This document shows positions 14,420 through 25,454 of a stretch of 64,000 nt of DNA, in pieces. Location: NCBI GenBank assembly GCA_026018925.1, contig JAKSZU010000029.1:9399378-9463377 (forward strand), read 5' to 3'. A program made the position numbers and the translations under genes. The notes under the pieces were generated by a model. That model saw only the letters and a program-made list of their open reading frames with translations. It made no database searches and had not been told where the DNA came from. This stretch comes from Tupaia tana. Its lineage: Eukaryota > Chordata > Mammalia > Scandentia > Tupaiidae. The stretch's first letter is position 1; the number at the start of each line of letters is the position of its first letter.

Positions 14420-15204
14420 TCATCGCCAACACTTTCTCCTTAGTCATTCTGGTGGGTCTCATGGTTATCCAGTGTACTATTGTAGATCTTGAAAGACCTC
14501 AGTGAATAGTTTATGTGGAATTTATTAGTATATGAATAAGGTGATATAGAGAAACAGTCTCTTCCCACACAACATATTATCCATTTGATTCAAAAATGTT
14601 GAGCCAAATATTCCCCCAGGTCATAGAAATGCTATGAACACTACCCATTTTTATGCACATATTGGAGCACATATGTTCTATCAGGTCTTTAGTAGACACC
14701 ATTTGTTTCTCATTAGCCTTCGATGACCTCCAGTGTTAGAATCAGTGCTTTGGTCCATGAATAAAAAAATAACAGCTGAAGAAAGGGGTCAGTTACTCTC
14801 ACAGCATCTTTGCCCAGCCAGCTCCCTTGTTTAGTTAATGTCCAAGATGGGTGTTCTTCCAAGCAGTTCTTTCTTCCAGATCCTTATCACTTTGTATGAC
14901 TTCATCCAAAGCAAAGTAGAAATTTGGAGGGAAGAGCTACAAAAACATTTCTAAGAAACAACTATCATTGCACAAACTAAAATATACACACCTGCTCTTT
15001 CCCACATCTTCAATGATCTTTGTCCTCATTCCCTGGAGTTCAGTGGACCTTGGCCCCAGCCAATCTGGGGGTTATGAGACCAAGTCCATACCCTGGCCAA
15101 AGCAAATATTGATGGTGGGGGATAGCAGAGGTGCTGAACTCTTGATATCCATGAATGGGTGGGCTTGAGGTTTCCTCCATGAACCTTTCCGTTCATGGAG
15201 GAAA
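14420..15204. other. Unassigned stretch
   Basis: No exon or repeat recognised. A short inverted match, CATGGAGGAAA / TTTCCTCCATG, lies near 15171-15205. Confidence 0.4.
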
Positions 15205-15286
15205 AAAAGAAAATATAATATATATTATTATTATATTATATTATATTATATTATATTATATTGTATTATATTGTATTATATTATGT
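15205..15286. repeat. (ATTAT)n simple repeat
   Basis: A TATTA pentanucleotide tract with a few TGTATTA variants. Confidence 0.95.
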
Positions 15287-15303
15287 TAAAGAATGGCACA
15301 TTG

Positions 15304-15480
15304 GGACCAGCAGGTGGCGTGGTGGTTAAGGCGCTGGACACTCCCACATGGCCGACCACGGTTCAAGTCCTGGACCTGGTGGCTTGCTTTCTCACTTTCC
15401 TCTCTCTCTCTCTCTGTGTCTCTCTCTGGTCAAATTTAAAATGAATGAATGAATAAATAAATAAATCTTTAAAAAAAAAA
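15304..15480 (+). mobile_element. SINE-S, complete copy with target duplication
   Basis: The head GGACCAGCAGGTGGCGTGG, the B-box-like GGTTCAAGTCC, a CT-rich body, TGGTCAAATTTAAA and an A-rich tail give the full short-SINE structure. A 16-bp duplication, AAAGAATGGCACATTG, lies at 15288-15303 and 15479-15494. This is the best reference copy of the short family here. Confidence 0.95.
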
Positions 15481-15525
15481 AGAATGGCACATTGTCAGTC
15501 TTAGGATTGTTGCAAGACTGTTTTA

Positions 15526-15766
15526 GTTTTTTTGCTATAGGATATATGTGCTCACCAAAGAGAGACTGAGAAACAAAGACAGAGCAAAAGTAAGAATTCC
15601 GGGGGTGGAGGTGACCACACCACAGTCCCTTCTCCATTCTTCCCTTGGGATTTTTGGCACACACATACTGTGGAGTAGTTTTACAAACCACTGGGTTAAG
15701 GACTAGAACTGTGCAGTTACTCACATAGACTCCAACCACCTTAAACAACATTCCATCTGTTGTCCC
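15526..15766 (-). mobile_element. SINE-L copy, diverged
   Basis: A reverse copy from TTTTTTGCTATAGG to a CCATCTGTTGTCCC head. Confidence 0.8.
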
Positions 15767-15808
15767 ATCCTTATTTATCTCTTAAGGGTATATTAAATAG
15801 TACTTATA

Positions 15809-16072
15809 GAGAAGACGAGTTCTCCATGGCTCCTGAGAAATAGTGATTGTAGGCAAAAAAGAGAAATGAAGATTTTCTACTGATAATTCAGCCTCCAGCC
15901 CACAAACTGCTTTTCTTGAATTTGTCAGCTGAACTTGCTACTGAAAGTAGTTAGATTATTTAAGAAATTGTGTGATTAATAAAATGTGGGGAGAACAGGA
16001 ATGGAAGACAACTGTAGACACCAGAAATAGTGTGAGAAGAGGGTGGGAATGGGGGAGGGTTAGAAATAGGGG

Positions 16073-16157
<85 letters not shown>

Positions 16158-16796
16158 TGAAACTAGAAATGTAAAATTATTGATGAGAACATTCATGATT
16201 AAGCCACTATGCAGTATATTCTGGATGGGAAATCACATTTCGTATGCTGTGATGATGCTTATGGAATCAATGTAAATTAATTTTAAAAAGCTTCTAAAAA
16301 AAAGACTAAAACTTTTTTTTCAAATAAAAAAATGCATTAAAAATACCTATTTAATGACTATGGTAAGCTATATAACCCCAGCTAAGTGCTGCTTTATAAT
16401 ATGTTCATTCTACTCACTGAAGTTTATGCTTAATGTTAGATATGTGTTAATGGATATGTATATATTAGTTGTGCTTTTTATTGAAAATGTTTAGATTAAT
16501 TAAGATCTTTAGTAAGTCAATAAAAGGTGGGAGGAAAGCCATAGCAAGCAACCATGGATACCAGACACAGTGTGCGAGGAGAGTTGGAGATGGCAGAGGG
16601 TGATAGGGAATCAAGGATGGGAAAAAAAGCAAAATATACAAGAAACAAGAAATAGAAATTATTTATTGATAACACATATGTTGATGTGCTTGATTGAGCC
16701 AATATAGAGTGTATTCTGGACGGAAAAATCTCATTTTGTATGCTGTAATTATGTACAGTGAATGAATGTAAATAAATAAGTTTAAATAAATTAAAT
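15809..16796 (+). mobile_element. ORF-less half-L1 derivative, complete with target duplication
   Basis: A 988-bp insertion is bounded by the perfect 14-bp duplication AAATAGTACTTATA at 15795-15808 and 16797-16810. Its first about 95 bp match one 5' monomer of the half-L1 at 33613-33735 (shared GAAGATTTTCTACTGATAAT). The next bases match that element's 3' tail (CAGCTGAACTTGCTACTGAA), so ORF1 and everything around it is missing. The tail consists of two tandem, diverged units of about 300 bp, 15960-16290 and 16495-16796. A microsatellite grew inside the first unit. Confidence 0.88.
16074..16154. repeat. (CA)n(TA)n microsatellite inside a half-L1 tail
   Basis: It sits exactly where other half-L1 copies have a short A/T-rich stretch between the GGGTGG..AGAGGGT motif and GAAACTAGAAATGG. 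Confidence 0.95.
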
Positions 16797-16810
16797 AAAT
16801 AGTACTTATA

Positions 16811-17600
16811 TTTTAAATGATAAGAACATAACAAGTAATATTTTCAAATAAAAGTAAGCACATATTTTTCAAAGTGTGCCCTCATTGTTACATGCATAAT
16901 ACTTTAGTACTGTAATAGTTGTTCAAATATTTTTTGTTCAGTTTTTAGTCTTATTTGGTGTGATTTTGAGATTAAATCAACAGTGCCACACACACACCCA
17001 ACTAAGAAGGAAGGGAACCTACACTCTGTCTAGGCTGAGTGTAATTTATGCAGGATGAAGCCCAACACTTCACAGGAGAAATGAGAATCAGTCCTGGAGA
17101 AAGATAGTCTCAGCACATGAGGTGAGCAGAGTTCAAAGCAGGAGAGAAGTTTTCAGCTTCCTGAGGGGCTCACCTACTCCCATGTGATGTGATTTAGGGG
17201 TAAAAGCCCTTAAGATGCTAGGAGAACCCTGTCCATCTCACTCTAGAAGAGGTCATTGTCTTTTGGCATTGTCACTTACATACAAGCACACACATGCTAA
17301 ATTTACAGGTGGCCTTAGGATAAAAGATGATACTGGGAAGAAACGAGGGGGAAAGAATAGAAGTGGATGCAGGATATCCAGTCCCTCAGCAACATGCCTG
17401 GACCTCAGCATGGGGAAGTGTGAAAACTCCAACCTGATGGAGATGGGTTCCCAAGGTCCTCAGGTATTCCTGAGTCAGAATTCCTTAGGAAAACCTCAAA
17501 GCTTAGACCTGCATCACCACTTTGAGCACTAGAAACTAGAATGAGCTCCCTTTCCCAGTGCAAATGGGTCACAGGAGAGAACTCAGATGCCTCGTCCACA
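16811..17600. other. Unassigned stretch
   Basis: No recognised exon or repeat. The ORF starting at 17215 has no family resemblance that I can see. Confidence 0.35.
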
Positions 17601-17935
17601 GTAAGATTTCTGTAGTTTGAATGTGTGTCCTAGGTTTCATGTGTGGAAAATCTAACCCCAAATTTAAATGTTTATAGTATTGGGATGTGGGCCTTTGGGA
17701 TATATTAGGATTAGACGCAGTTATCTGGGTGAGGACTTCACTGTGGGACTCAGGGCTTTGTAGGGAGGAGAGAACCCGAGCTGACACATGCTTACCCTCT
17801 TGCCATGAGGTGCCTCCCACCATGTCATGACAACAGGAAGGCCCTCACCTGATGCTGACATGTTGGTGTTGGACTTCTCAGCATCCAGAAATAAACCCTT
17901 CTTTAAAAGTAAATTACCCAGTAGGAATTCAGATA
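17601..17935 (+). mobile_element. MaLR/MLT1-like LTR remnant
   Basis: The order TGTAGTTTGAATGTGTGTCC, TATTGGGATGTGGGCCTTTGGG, CCATGAGGTGCCTCCCACCA, AAGGCCCTCACC, TTGGACTTCTCAGCATCCAG and AAATAAACCCTTCTTT matches the layout of mammalian MaLR LTRs. It lacks internal coding sequence and is probably a solo LTR. Confidence 0.75.
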
Positions 17936-18525
17936 TAAAAACAGAAAATGGATCAAGACAGGGATGCATTGACTGAGTTACCTGAAGAATTGCACAGGCT
18001 CAGAGAAGTGGCTGTTGGATTTAGTTATCTACTGATGACTCTATACACTGAGCTCCTTGGAAATACTTTCTACTTTCTGGGGGTTCCTCAGAGCAGAGAG
18101 CAGCCTTGGGGCTTGGGGTACTGAGTAGCATAGTGCAGAATGTGGCTGAACATGGGGCCATTTATCCAGGGTCTGGCTGGAATGAGGCCTTGTGTCAATT
18201 GAACTGTCCAAGACAGTAGTGTCAATGAGAAAGGCAGAGGATGCTCCTGAGTTCTAGGTTTCCCTGGAACCTTCTAATTCTCCTCTTTTGCCTACTTTAG
18301 CCCTTGGAGAGTCACTGCCTTGAGGACTGCCAAAGGTGTGTGTTGTTTTGGGTTTTCATGCCTGGGTCTGTAGTGTTGTCTGTCACCACCAGAGGGTAAA
18401 TTGTGCCTACTGTGCTCTGCTGAAGCAGTGATCTGGGAAGATCTACTTGGAGTTCATTGGCTGCCCTCTGCCCTGACCCATTCTGCAGTTTCTGTGTTAA
18501 TTATCCATCTCCATAATATGAGCTA
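17936..18525. other. Unassigned stretch
   Basis: No recognised exon or repeat. Confidence 0.35.
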
Positions 18526-18527
18526 CT

Positions 18528-18755
18528 GTTCACTTGCCAGAGAGAGAGATGCACCCAGAGACAGAGAGAAGGGAACTGAGATATTCACAGGGAGATGGCC
18601 ACACAGCAATCCATTCTCCTTTATTCTCTTGGGATTTTAGACATGTGACACACATGCACCAGCATGTTTTTCAAGCTGCCAGATTTATTAGTTGAACTGC
18701 AGTCAACTATGTGGGAGTTCAGTGTCCTAAACATTACACCACCTGCTGGCTCCCA
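18528..18755 (-). mobile_element. SINE-L copy, diverged
   Basis: A reverse copy from CACTTGCCAGAGAGAGAG to ACCACCTGCTGGCTCCC. It abuts the CYCS retropseudogene directly. Confidence 0.8.
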
Positions 18756-19017
18756 GCAAGAAGATTTTTGTTCAAAACGTGCCCAGTGCTACTCCATGAA
18801 AAAGAGACAAGCATGAGGCTGGCCCTAGTCTCTAGTCTACTTGGGTATAAGACAGGTCAGGCCCCTGGATTCACTTACACAGATGCCAGCAAGAAAAAGG
18901 CATCCATTATCTGGGGAGAGGATACACTGATGGAGTATTTGGAGAATCTCAGAAAGTACCTCCCAGGAACAAAACTGATTTTCACTGGCATTAAATGGAA
19001 GGCAGAATAATCTGAAA
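18756..19017 (+). pseudogene. CYCS: Cytochrome c retropseudogene, 5' truncated
   Basis: An intronless copy of somatic cytochrome c, the mitochondrial haem electron carrier. Readable blocks are KKIFVQ (frame 1) and, after frameshifts, [28 protein letters not shown] and KYLPGTK.IFTGIK. The copy starts at about codon 6 and has no start codon. The CxxCH haem site is destroyed: one base is lost after KKIFVQ, and the downstream frame reads RAQCY. At least two more frameshifts and a stop at 19009 follow. The last about 20 codons are replaced by A-rich DNA and an L1 3' end. FVQKCAQ.-type residues are the common mammalian form. Confidence 0.9.
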
Positions 19018-19150
19018 AAAAAAAGAAAGAAAAGCTATTGGATGATGATGATGGAGATTTTAACATCTTTGTGTTGACTGATATGCATGGTACTCCCTCT
19101 GGAAAAATAAACGTAATATACTATAAAAAATAAAAATAAATAAATAAAAA
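19018..19150 (+). mobile_element. L1 3' end fused to the CYCS retrocopy
   Basis: It matches 39650-39760 and 42580-42690 (TATTG.ATGATGA.G, GTGTTGACTGATATGCATGG, TAATATACTATAAA) and ends in A-rich AAATAAATAAATAAAA. Confidence 0.75.
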
Positions 19151-19214
19151 ATAGCCAGAAGAGCAGAGTTGATAGCTTTTCTTGAAAAAGCTACTCATGA
19201 GTAATAATTGGTCA

Positions 19215-19466
19215 CTGCCTGGACAGCAGGTGAATTAGTAAATAAGGTGATGAATACCCACATGGCCAACTGCGATTTGAGTCATGGACCTGGTGGCTTG
19301 AATCTCAATTTGGGTATGTAGACATGCATGTCCCAAATCCTGAGAGGAGAATGAAGGAGTAGGGACTGCAGCATGGACATCCCGCCTAGCAAGTGATTTC
19401 TCACTTTCTCATTTTCTCTCTGTTGAGTGCATGTGCCCAATATATAGTAAAACTCTCTCTAAAAAA
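19215..19466 (+). mobile_element. SINE-L copy, diverged
   Basis: A full-length forward copy from GGACAGCAGG to AGTAAAACTCTCTCTAAAAAAA. Confidence 0.85.
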
Positions 19467-19514
19467 ATAGTTGGCCACTCCCTAATTTATATCCAAACAG
19501 AAATGTACCTTTTT

Positions 19515-19676
19515 CTTAAAAAATTATTTATTTAACTCTGTTAGTTTTTATAATTTGACCAGAAAGAGACAGAGAGAGAAAAAGGGAAAGGGAAAGAGCG
19601 TCCAGGTCCGGGACATAAACTGTGGTCAGTCATGTAAGAGTTCAGTGTCTCAGTCACCACATCACCTCCTGGCCCC
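19515..19676 (-). mobile_element. SINE-S copy
   Basis: A reverse short SINE: AATTTGACCAGAAAGAGAC at the left, ATCACCTCCTGGCCCC at the right. Confidence 0.8.
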
Positions 19677-19945
19677 ATGTCTCATCTTTTTATGTGTACT
19701 ATAATTAATTAATCTCCTATACCATAATTCAAATGATTGACTGATGGGATATTTTTGTTGGATAGTCCTGTTGTAGATCAGACTGGCTTATAATTAAATA
19801 AATGTTGATTTTTAAAATTTTGATAGTAATTTTTGTTCAGTAAATGCTATCAGTATTTGCCCTTTCTAAGATATAATTAATGAATCATTAGTAATGCAAA
19901 TCTTTCCATTAAAGCTGTGAATGCCATCACAAAACTTACTGAAAA

Positions 19946-20212
19946 ATCAGCAGATGATGTAGGGGATAAATTGTTGGACTTCCATATGGTTGATTGTGGT
20001 TTAAGTCCTGGATCTAGTGGCTTGAAAATCACACCAGATGCATTTTTACATGTGTCCAAGATCCCAGAAGGAGGATGGAGGAGAAGTGATTGTGGCATGT
20101 ACACCCTCCCTGAAGAATGATTTCTCATTTTCCTTCTCACTCTCTCTGTCTCTATCTATCTTCTCCAGGAAATGCATGTTCCCTAAGGCAAAAACCTCTA
20201 ATAAAAAAGTGA
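19946..20212 (+). mobile_element. SINE-L copy, diverged
   Basis: A forward copy, GATGATGTAGGGGATAAATTG to AAAACCTCTAATAAAAAAG. It lies just before a young copy at 20261. Confidence 0.8.
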
Positions 20213-20260
20213 AAAGGAAAAAAAGATCTACTGGATATTTTTTAAAATTTAGTCTTATGT

Positions 20261-20530
20261 GGGACCAGCAGTTAGCATAATGACTATGTTGCTGGACTCC
20301 CACGTAGTTGACCGCGGTTCGAGTCCCAGACCCAGTGGCTTAAACTCACGCCAGGCGCGTGTGCATGCATGCCCAAGATCCCGAGAGGAGAATGGAGGAG
20401 AAGGGATTGCGGCGTGGCCATCCCCCCTGGGGGGTGATTTCTCGCTTTCTATCTCTCTGTCTTTCTCTGTCTGTCTGGCGAGCGCATGCACCCTATAGCA
20501 AAAACCTCTCCAAAAAAAAAAAATAAAATA
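20261..20530 (+). mobile_element. SINE-L, young copy with 18-bp target duplication
   Basis: The subfamily is GGGACCAGCAG / GGCTTAAACTC. AAAATTTAGTCTTATGTG lies at 20244-20261 and 20531-20548. The tail is A-rich with AATAAAATA. Confidence 0.95.
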
Positions 20531-20548
20531 AAAATTTAGTCTTATGTG

Positions 20549-20911
20549 TAACTGGTTATATGAATATATAAATACTGGGGAAATCCCTTCACTTCTCAAA
20601 ACCAAGCAGACTCACCTGTTTTTTATTTTGTGTTCATTAACCCATTAAAGGCAAGGGCTTTTTGGTCTTAACTATGCCAATCCAATTAGAATTCCCTGTA
20701 TCTGAAACACTGCCTTTTACTTATTGAAAGACATTTTAGTGTGCTTTGTGTATACTATCAAATAAGGAATGTGTTACATTTTACATACTTTATAAATGAT
20801 TTGTAAGAACAAATGCTTTTGAAATCAGTATGTTGAGATTTAGTATCAAGTTAAATTTTACCTTTGAATACTTTTTAATATAATTATTTATTTAATCTTA
20901 ATTTTTTTTTT
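20549..20911. other. Unassigned stretch
   Basis: AT-rich, with nothing recognised. Confidence 0.35.
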
Positions 20912-21031
20912 AATTTTAAAATTTGACCAGAGAGAGGGAGAGTGAGAAAGTAAGCCACAGATGTGGAACCTGAATTATAGTCAGCCATGTGGGAGTCCAG
21001 CGCCTTAAGAACCATGCCACATGCTGGCTCT
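20912..21031 (-). mobile_element. SINE-S copy
   Basis: AAAATTTGACCAGAGAGAGG to CACATGCTGGCTC; part of the body is deleted. Confidence 0.75.
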
Positions 21032-21234
21032 TTAATTCTTTATTATCTAAGTCAGACTAAGTTACATTTCATAATTATTTTTAAACTACTGTTCAAAATC
21101 ACATAAAAACTAGGATTTCAGTATATGTGTTACTGGTAATGGTGCAGTTTCCAACTTATTAGAAGAATTAAACTAAAGGAGGTATGCTATCAGCACAGAT
21201 TTGTAAAATATGTCATCATAAGACTTAAAATAGG

Positions 21235-21418
21235 GGGCCGGCAGGTGGTGTTGTGGTTGAGACTCTGGGCTCCCACATGGCCAACAGTGGTTTGAGTCCT
21301 GGACCTGGTGGTTTGCTTTCTAACTTTCTATTTCTCTCTCTCTGTCTTCCTCTGTCCAAATTAAAAGACAAATAATAATAACAAATAAAATTAAATGGGT
21401 AAATCTTTAAAATAAAAA
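21235..21418 (+). mobile_element. SINE-S copy
   Basis: GGGGCCGGCAGGTGGTGTTG head, CT-rich body, TGTCCAAATTAAAAGAC and an A-rich end. Confidence 0.88.
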
Positions 21419-21860
21419 GCCAAATAACATTTAAAAATAGTGAAGAGAGAAAGAAGAAAAAGTAAAGAAAGAAAGAAAAAGTAATAAAAGAGAAACAAAG
21501 GAAATATTTCAGGAGCCATGTTCAAACCCAGAAGACCAGGTCAGCCCAGATATACCTTCAGAGTCTTCCTTTTCTGCCTAAAAATACTCCAGCCTCCAGA
21601 AGAAGACTTAGGGACCTGTGAGACCTGCCCAATAATGGGAATACTTACAGGATCATGGCCAGTCCAGGCATTTTACCTATGCTTCCCTGGATTCCCAGGC
21701 CTCTGCTAATCTTCTGGTGGGACACAGCCCCACTCCACAGCCACAGCAGGAGGACGAACAGTGGTCAGGCTTAAGGGACTTGCAGGGAACTTCTTGGGTA
21801 GTCTTTGATAACAGGCACTGTCACAAACTATTGACTCAGAATACTATTGACTCAGAGCCC
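21419..21860. other. Unassigned stretch
   Basis: An AAAG-rich stretch, then unique sequence with no recognised exon. Confidence 0.35.
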
Positions 21861-21862
21861 TC

Positions 21863-22227
21863 CTTCTGGGATTTGGGGCACATATAAAAATGCATCTGAT
21901 GTGATTTTCAAGCCACTAGATCCAGGACTCTGTTTCTGTCTGTTTGGTGAGCACATGTGCATTAGGTTTTTTTGTTTTTAGTTTTTGCTATATGGCATGA
22001 GCACTTGCCACTGGAGGTAGCCAGAGAGACACAGAGAGAGAGAATGAGAAAGCACCCATTAAAGGATATGGGCAAGCCACAATCCCTTCGCAATCTTTCT
22101 CTTTGTACTATTTTTGATATACATGCACACATGTGTGGTGCATTTTTTAAGCCATCCAGTCAGAGACTTGAACCATGAAGTTGACCATGTGGGATCCAGC
22201 ACCCTCACTGAGCCACCTGCTAGCTCA
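21863..22227 (-). mobile_element. Rearranged SINE-L pair
   Basis: 21978-22227 is a reverse SINE-L (TTTTGCTATATGGC to GCCACCTGCTAGCTC). The preceding 21863-21967 joins a reverse-oriented head fragment to a forward-oriented 3' fragment (TCTGTCTGTTTGGTGAGCAC), so this part is rearranged. Confidence 0.7.
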
Positions 22228-22256
22228 GCATTGTTTATTTTAAAACATTGCTTCAA

Positions 22257-22515
22257 AGTGGCCAGCAGGTAGTGTGGTGGTTAAGGCACTGGACTCCGAC
22301 ATGACCAATTATGGTTTGAATTTTAGACCTGCCAGGTTATAAATCACACAGTGTGTGTGTGTGTGTGAGTGAGTGTGCATGTGTGTCCCCAAAATCTTTA
22401 GAAGAGAATGTAGGAGAAGGGATTGTGGTATGGCTAGCCCCTGGGGCATGACTTCTCACTTTCCCTCTCTCTATTTCTGTCTGTTTGGTGAGCACATGTG
22501 CATTATGACAATCTC
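22257..22515 (+). mobile_element. SINE-L copy
   Basis: GTGGCCAGCAGGTAGTGTGG to GAGCACATGTGCATTATG. A GT tract (22353-22368) has grown at the usual GCGTGTGTGCGTGC position. Confidence 0.85.
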
Positions 22516-22789
22516 CTCACCTCTCTAAAAACCAAAACTACTTTAGAGTTTATTCTTTTCATGAATAAAATAAAGAAAAAGAGCACTAAAGAAATCTATA
22601 GAGAAACAGGCACTTCCAAAAATGTCTCAACACATTATCTACCCCCAGCCTTACCCAGCCCCACATTGTGGATACAAGTATGCCTAGCACACTCACAGAG
22701 GTATTGAGATGCAATTTGCAAACCTTCCCTTGTAAGTTAACCTTGCAGTGTGTCATTTTTTATCACTTCCCATGTATTATTTCTTTCCC

Positions 22790-23356
22790 TTATAGAAAAG
22801 GGTCATTTTAACTAGGGTAAATAAAACCTCATTGTAATTTTGATTTATATTGTGTTGGTAATTAGTGATACTGAGCCTTTTTTTCCACACACTTGGCCAT
22901 TGTATGTCTTCTTTACAAATGTTTATTCATATCTTGATTTAATTCTGTAATCAGGGTTTTGTTTTTTGTTTTTGCTTTTGAATTATTGACTTTATTATAT
23001 ACTTTGAATATTACTCCTTCATTAGATGAATAGAATGAAAATACATTTACCCTCTCTGGAAGCATGTCTCTTAGCCCTGTTGGTTATTTGCAATGCTGAA
23101 TCATTTTAGTTTTCTATAATAACAGCTAATTTTTTGCTTTTGTTGCCTCTGATTTTCAGATCTTCTTCAAAAAGTCTGTGCCAGATCATTATCTGAGCCA
23201 TTTCCACTATTTCTTTTTCTGTAGTCCTATTTTATGTCTTACATTTAAGTTCATAATTTGTTCTTTCTGACATAGATAGCCACTATCTCCAGAATCATTT
23301 ATTGAAATAGTGTTTTTTCCCAAATCTATGTTCTTGGTATCATTTTTGAATTTTAG
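22790..23356 (-). mobile_element. L1 ORF2 3' part, antisense
   Basis: On the minus strand it follows the end of mammalian L1 ORF2 and beyond. Plus-strand landmarks are TTAGTGATACTGAGCC, TTTTGCTTTTGTTGCC, TCTTACATTTAAGTTCATAA and CATTTATTGAAATAGTG. All frames are broken. Confidence 0.78.
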
Positions 23357-23495
23357 TGGCCAGCAGGTGGTGTAGTAGTTGAGAGCACTGGATTCCCACC
23401 TGATGGACAGCAGTTTGAGTCCCGGACTAGTGGCTTGCTTTCTCACTCTCATTCATTCTCTGTCAAATTATAATAAATAATAGTAATCAAAATAA
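23357..23495 (+). mobile_element. SINE-S copy
   Basis: GTGGCCAGCAGGTGGTGTAG to TCAAATTATAATAAATAATA. Confidence 0.85.
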
Positions 23496-24235
23496 CTAAT
23501 AAAGTTGGATAAAGCAAGACCTTCCTAGAAAAGAGCGAGAAGATACAAATTAATAAACTAGATTTGGAAGTAAAGACATTATTTCTGAATATATAAAAGT
23601 AAAATGCTTTCTAGGAGAATACAATAAATACTAAATAACTAAAATTTTTTTCCATTTATTAATAAGATTATGATAATAAAAAAAGTTTTTAAATAAATAA
23701 AATGAAAAAAATAAAGTAAATATTTGTAGGAAAATGTAAAAATAAATAAATAATTTCCATTAATCTATATCCATAATGTAAGAAATACTCATTAATCTAA
23801 GATACCACTCATAGTTCAAAGTTTAATAATTGTCAAAGATTAGATGCATATACAATGATTGTTTTCAAAAGGAATTTAAGAAGTCAGTGATTTTAAGTTA
23901 CTTTATGAGAATATAAAATCAGTATATTTTTGGTTCAAAACCCTAAAATTCTGATACAAGCTTATGAAATAAAATCTTAAATTGTATTTGAAACATCTTC
24001 TGTTTTTTTAAAGCTTTCCAGGAGTTCTTATCAGGCCTTATCAGATCTCAGCATATGAGGATCTTGGTTGGCCCATGTTGTAGCTCTGAATGATGCTATC
24101 AGTGATGAGAATTTATTCCAGATCTCTAATTTACTCTCTACTGAGTTTTTCTTATGATAAACCTTATATTTCCATGGTTTATCATATTTGTTCATCACAA
24201 CGGAAATGAATAGTTTTCTTATTAATGTTCTTTTC
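23496..24235. other. Unassigned AT-rich stretch
   Basis: No exon or repeat recognised. Confidence 0.35.
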
Positions 24236-24237
24236 TT

Positions 24238-24490
24238 TGAGAGGTTTTTTTCTATAGGGTGTGTACATTTGCCGTAAAGACAGAGACAGAGAGACAGAAA
24301 GTGAGATATTACCCCCCCCCCGGGAGGATGACCATGCCACAATCCCTTCTCCTTCATTCTCCTCTTGGGATCTTGAGCATGCACACACACATGCCTGGCA
24401 TGAGTTTAAGCCACTCGGTTCGGGACTTGAACCATGGTTGACTACATGGAAGTCCAGTGACATAGCCATTATGCCAACTGCTGGTCCCAA
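24238..24490 (-). mobile_element. SINE-L, fairly young copy
   Basis: A reverse copy with a C-run (24312-24321) where the family has ACCCCCC, and head GCCAACTGCTGGTCCC. Confidence 0.9.
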
Positions 24491-24687
24491 TATTCTAAGA
24501 AATATAACTTTATCTTTTCTCCTGGAATATTCACGTATCCTTATCCTAATTTTCTATTTATTTTTTCTTTTATAGAACATGTCACTCTGTGTACCTACTT
24601 TTCTCATTGTACATTTTAATTTTTCTACCAATATGATCATAAACAGTCATATGTAAATGTTGAAAACAGGTTTAATTAATTTTTTTG

Positions 24688-24719
24688 TATAGGTTTGTGT
24701 GTTAGGACATGTGTGCTTG

Positions 24720-24762
<43 letters not shown>

Positions 24763-24945
24763 TGAGAAATCACCCTCAGGGAGGATGGCCGTGTTGCCAT
24801 TCTTTTTCTCTATTCTCTGCCCAGGATTTTGGACATGTAAGCACACCTGCCCAGCATAAATTTCAAAGCACCTTTTCTGGAACTTGAACTGCATTTGGCC
24901 ATGTGGGAGTCCAGCAATAAACCACTCTGACAACTACTGGTCCCA
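24688..24945 (-). mobile_element. SINE-L copy with expanded GA tract
   Basis: A reverse copy. The AGAGAGACAGAGAG region has become a pure GA microsatellite at 24722-24758. Confidence 0.85.
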
Positions 24946-25211
24946 GAAAACTGTTTTACTTAAAACATTTAAATATTGAATGGAATTTGATTGCTCCTAT
25001 ATAGCTATTGTTTGAGAAATTTGTATTATCATTATATGACAGAAGGATGGAATGTTCTTCCTAAGGTATCTATTTATATACATCTGACAATTTGTAAACC
25101 TTTTTTTTTTTTTGAGTGGCTTTTTGCCTTTATACATTATGTGGTTTCTGTTGCATATACTCACTTCTATTGTTATATAGCAGGAAATTAGCCACAGAGA
25201 TTATGGAAATA

Positions 25212-25402
25212 AGCATGTCTGCATTTCTTTTTTACATATACATTCAATCATACTATTTAGTTTACAAAGTGAACATTTCAATATATGAACATTTCTCCCC
25301 AGTCCACTTGATCAAAATATCTTCAACAGATAACACCACTACCAGATGAATGGATTGAAAAATTGTGGCACATATACTCTATGGAATACTATTCAGCATG
25401 TC
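25212..25402 (-). mobile_element. L1 3' end with inverted 5' part
   Basis: 25212-25345 is L1 3'UTR in reverse orientation; its reverse complement matches 29620-29705. From 25347 the text is L1 ORF2 C-terminal sequence in forward orientation (AGATGAATGGATTG, CTATGGAATACTATTCAGC). A reversed 3' part joined to a forward 5' part is what twin priming yields for a minus-strand insertion. Confidence 0.65.
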
Positions 25403-25454
25403 TATACTTCAATTACTTTTTTTTTTTTTTTTTTTTAGAAAAATAGGTGCTGAT

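Noticed and set aside
15960..16196. An ORF with long alternating Tyr/Ile and Cys/Val runs, also at 30561 and 31963
   Set aside because: Translations of CA/TA microsatellites.
18756..19017. A testis-type cytochrome c (CYCT) as source of the retrocopy
   Set aside because: The FVQKCAQ- and GFTYTDA-type residues occur in somatic cytochrome c of many mammals too, so they do not single out CYCT.
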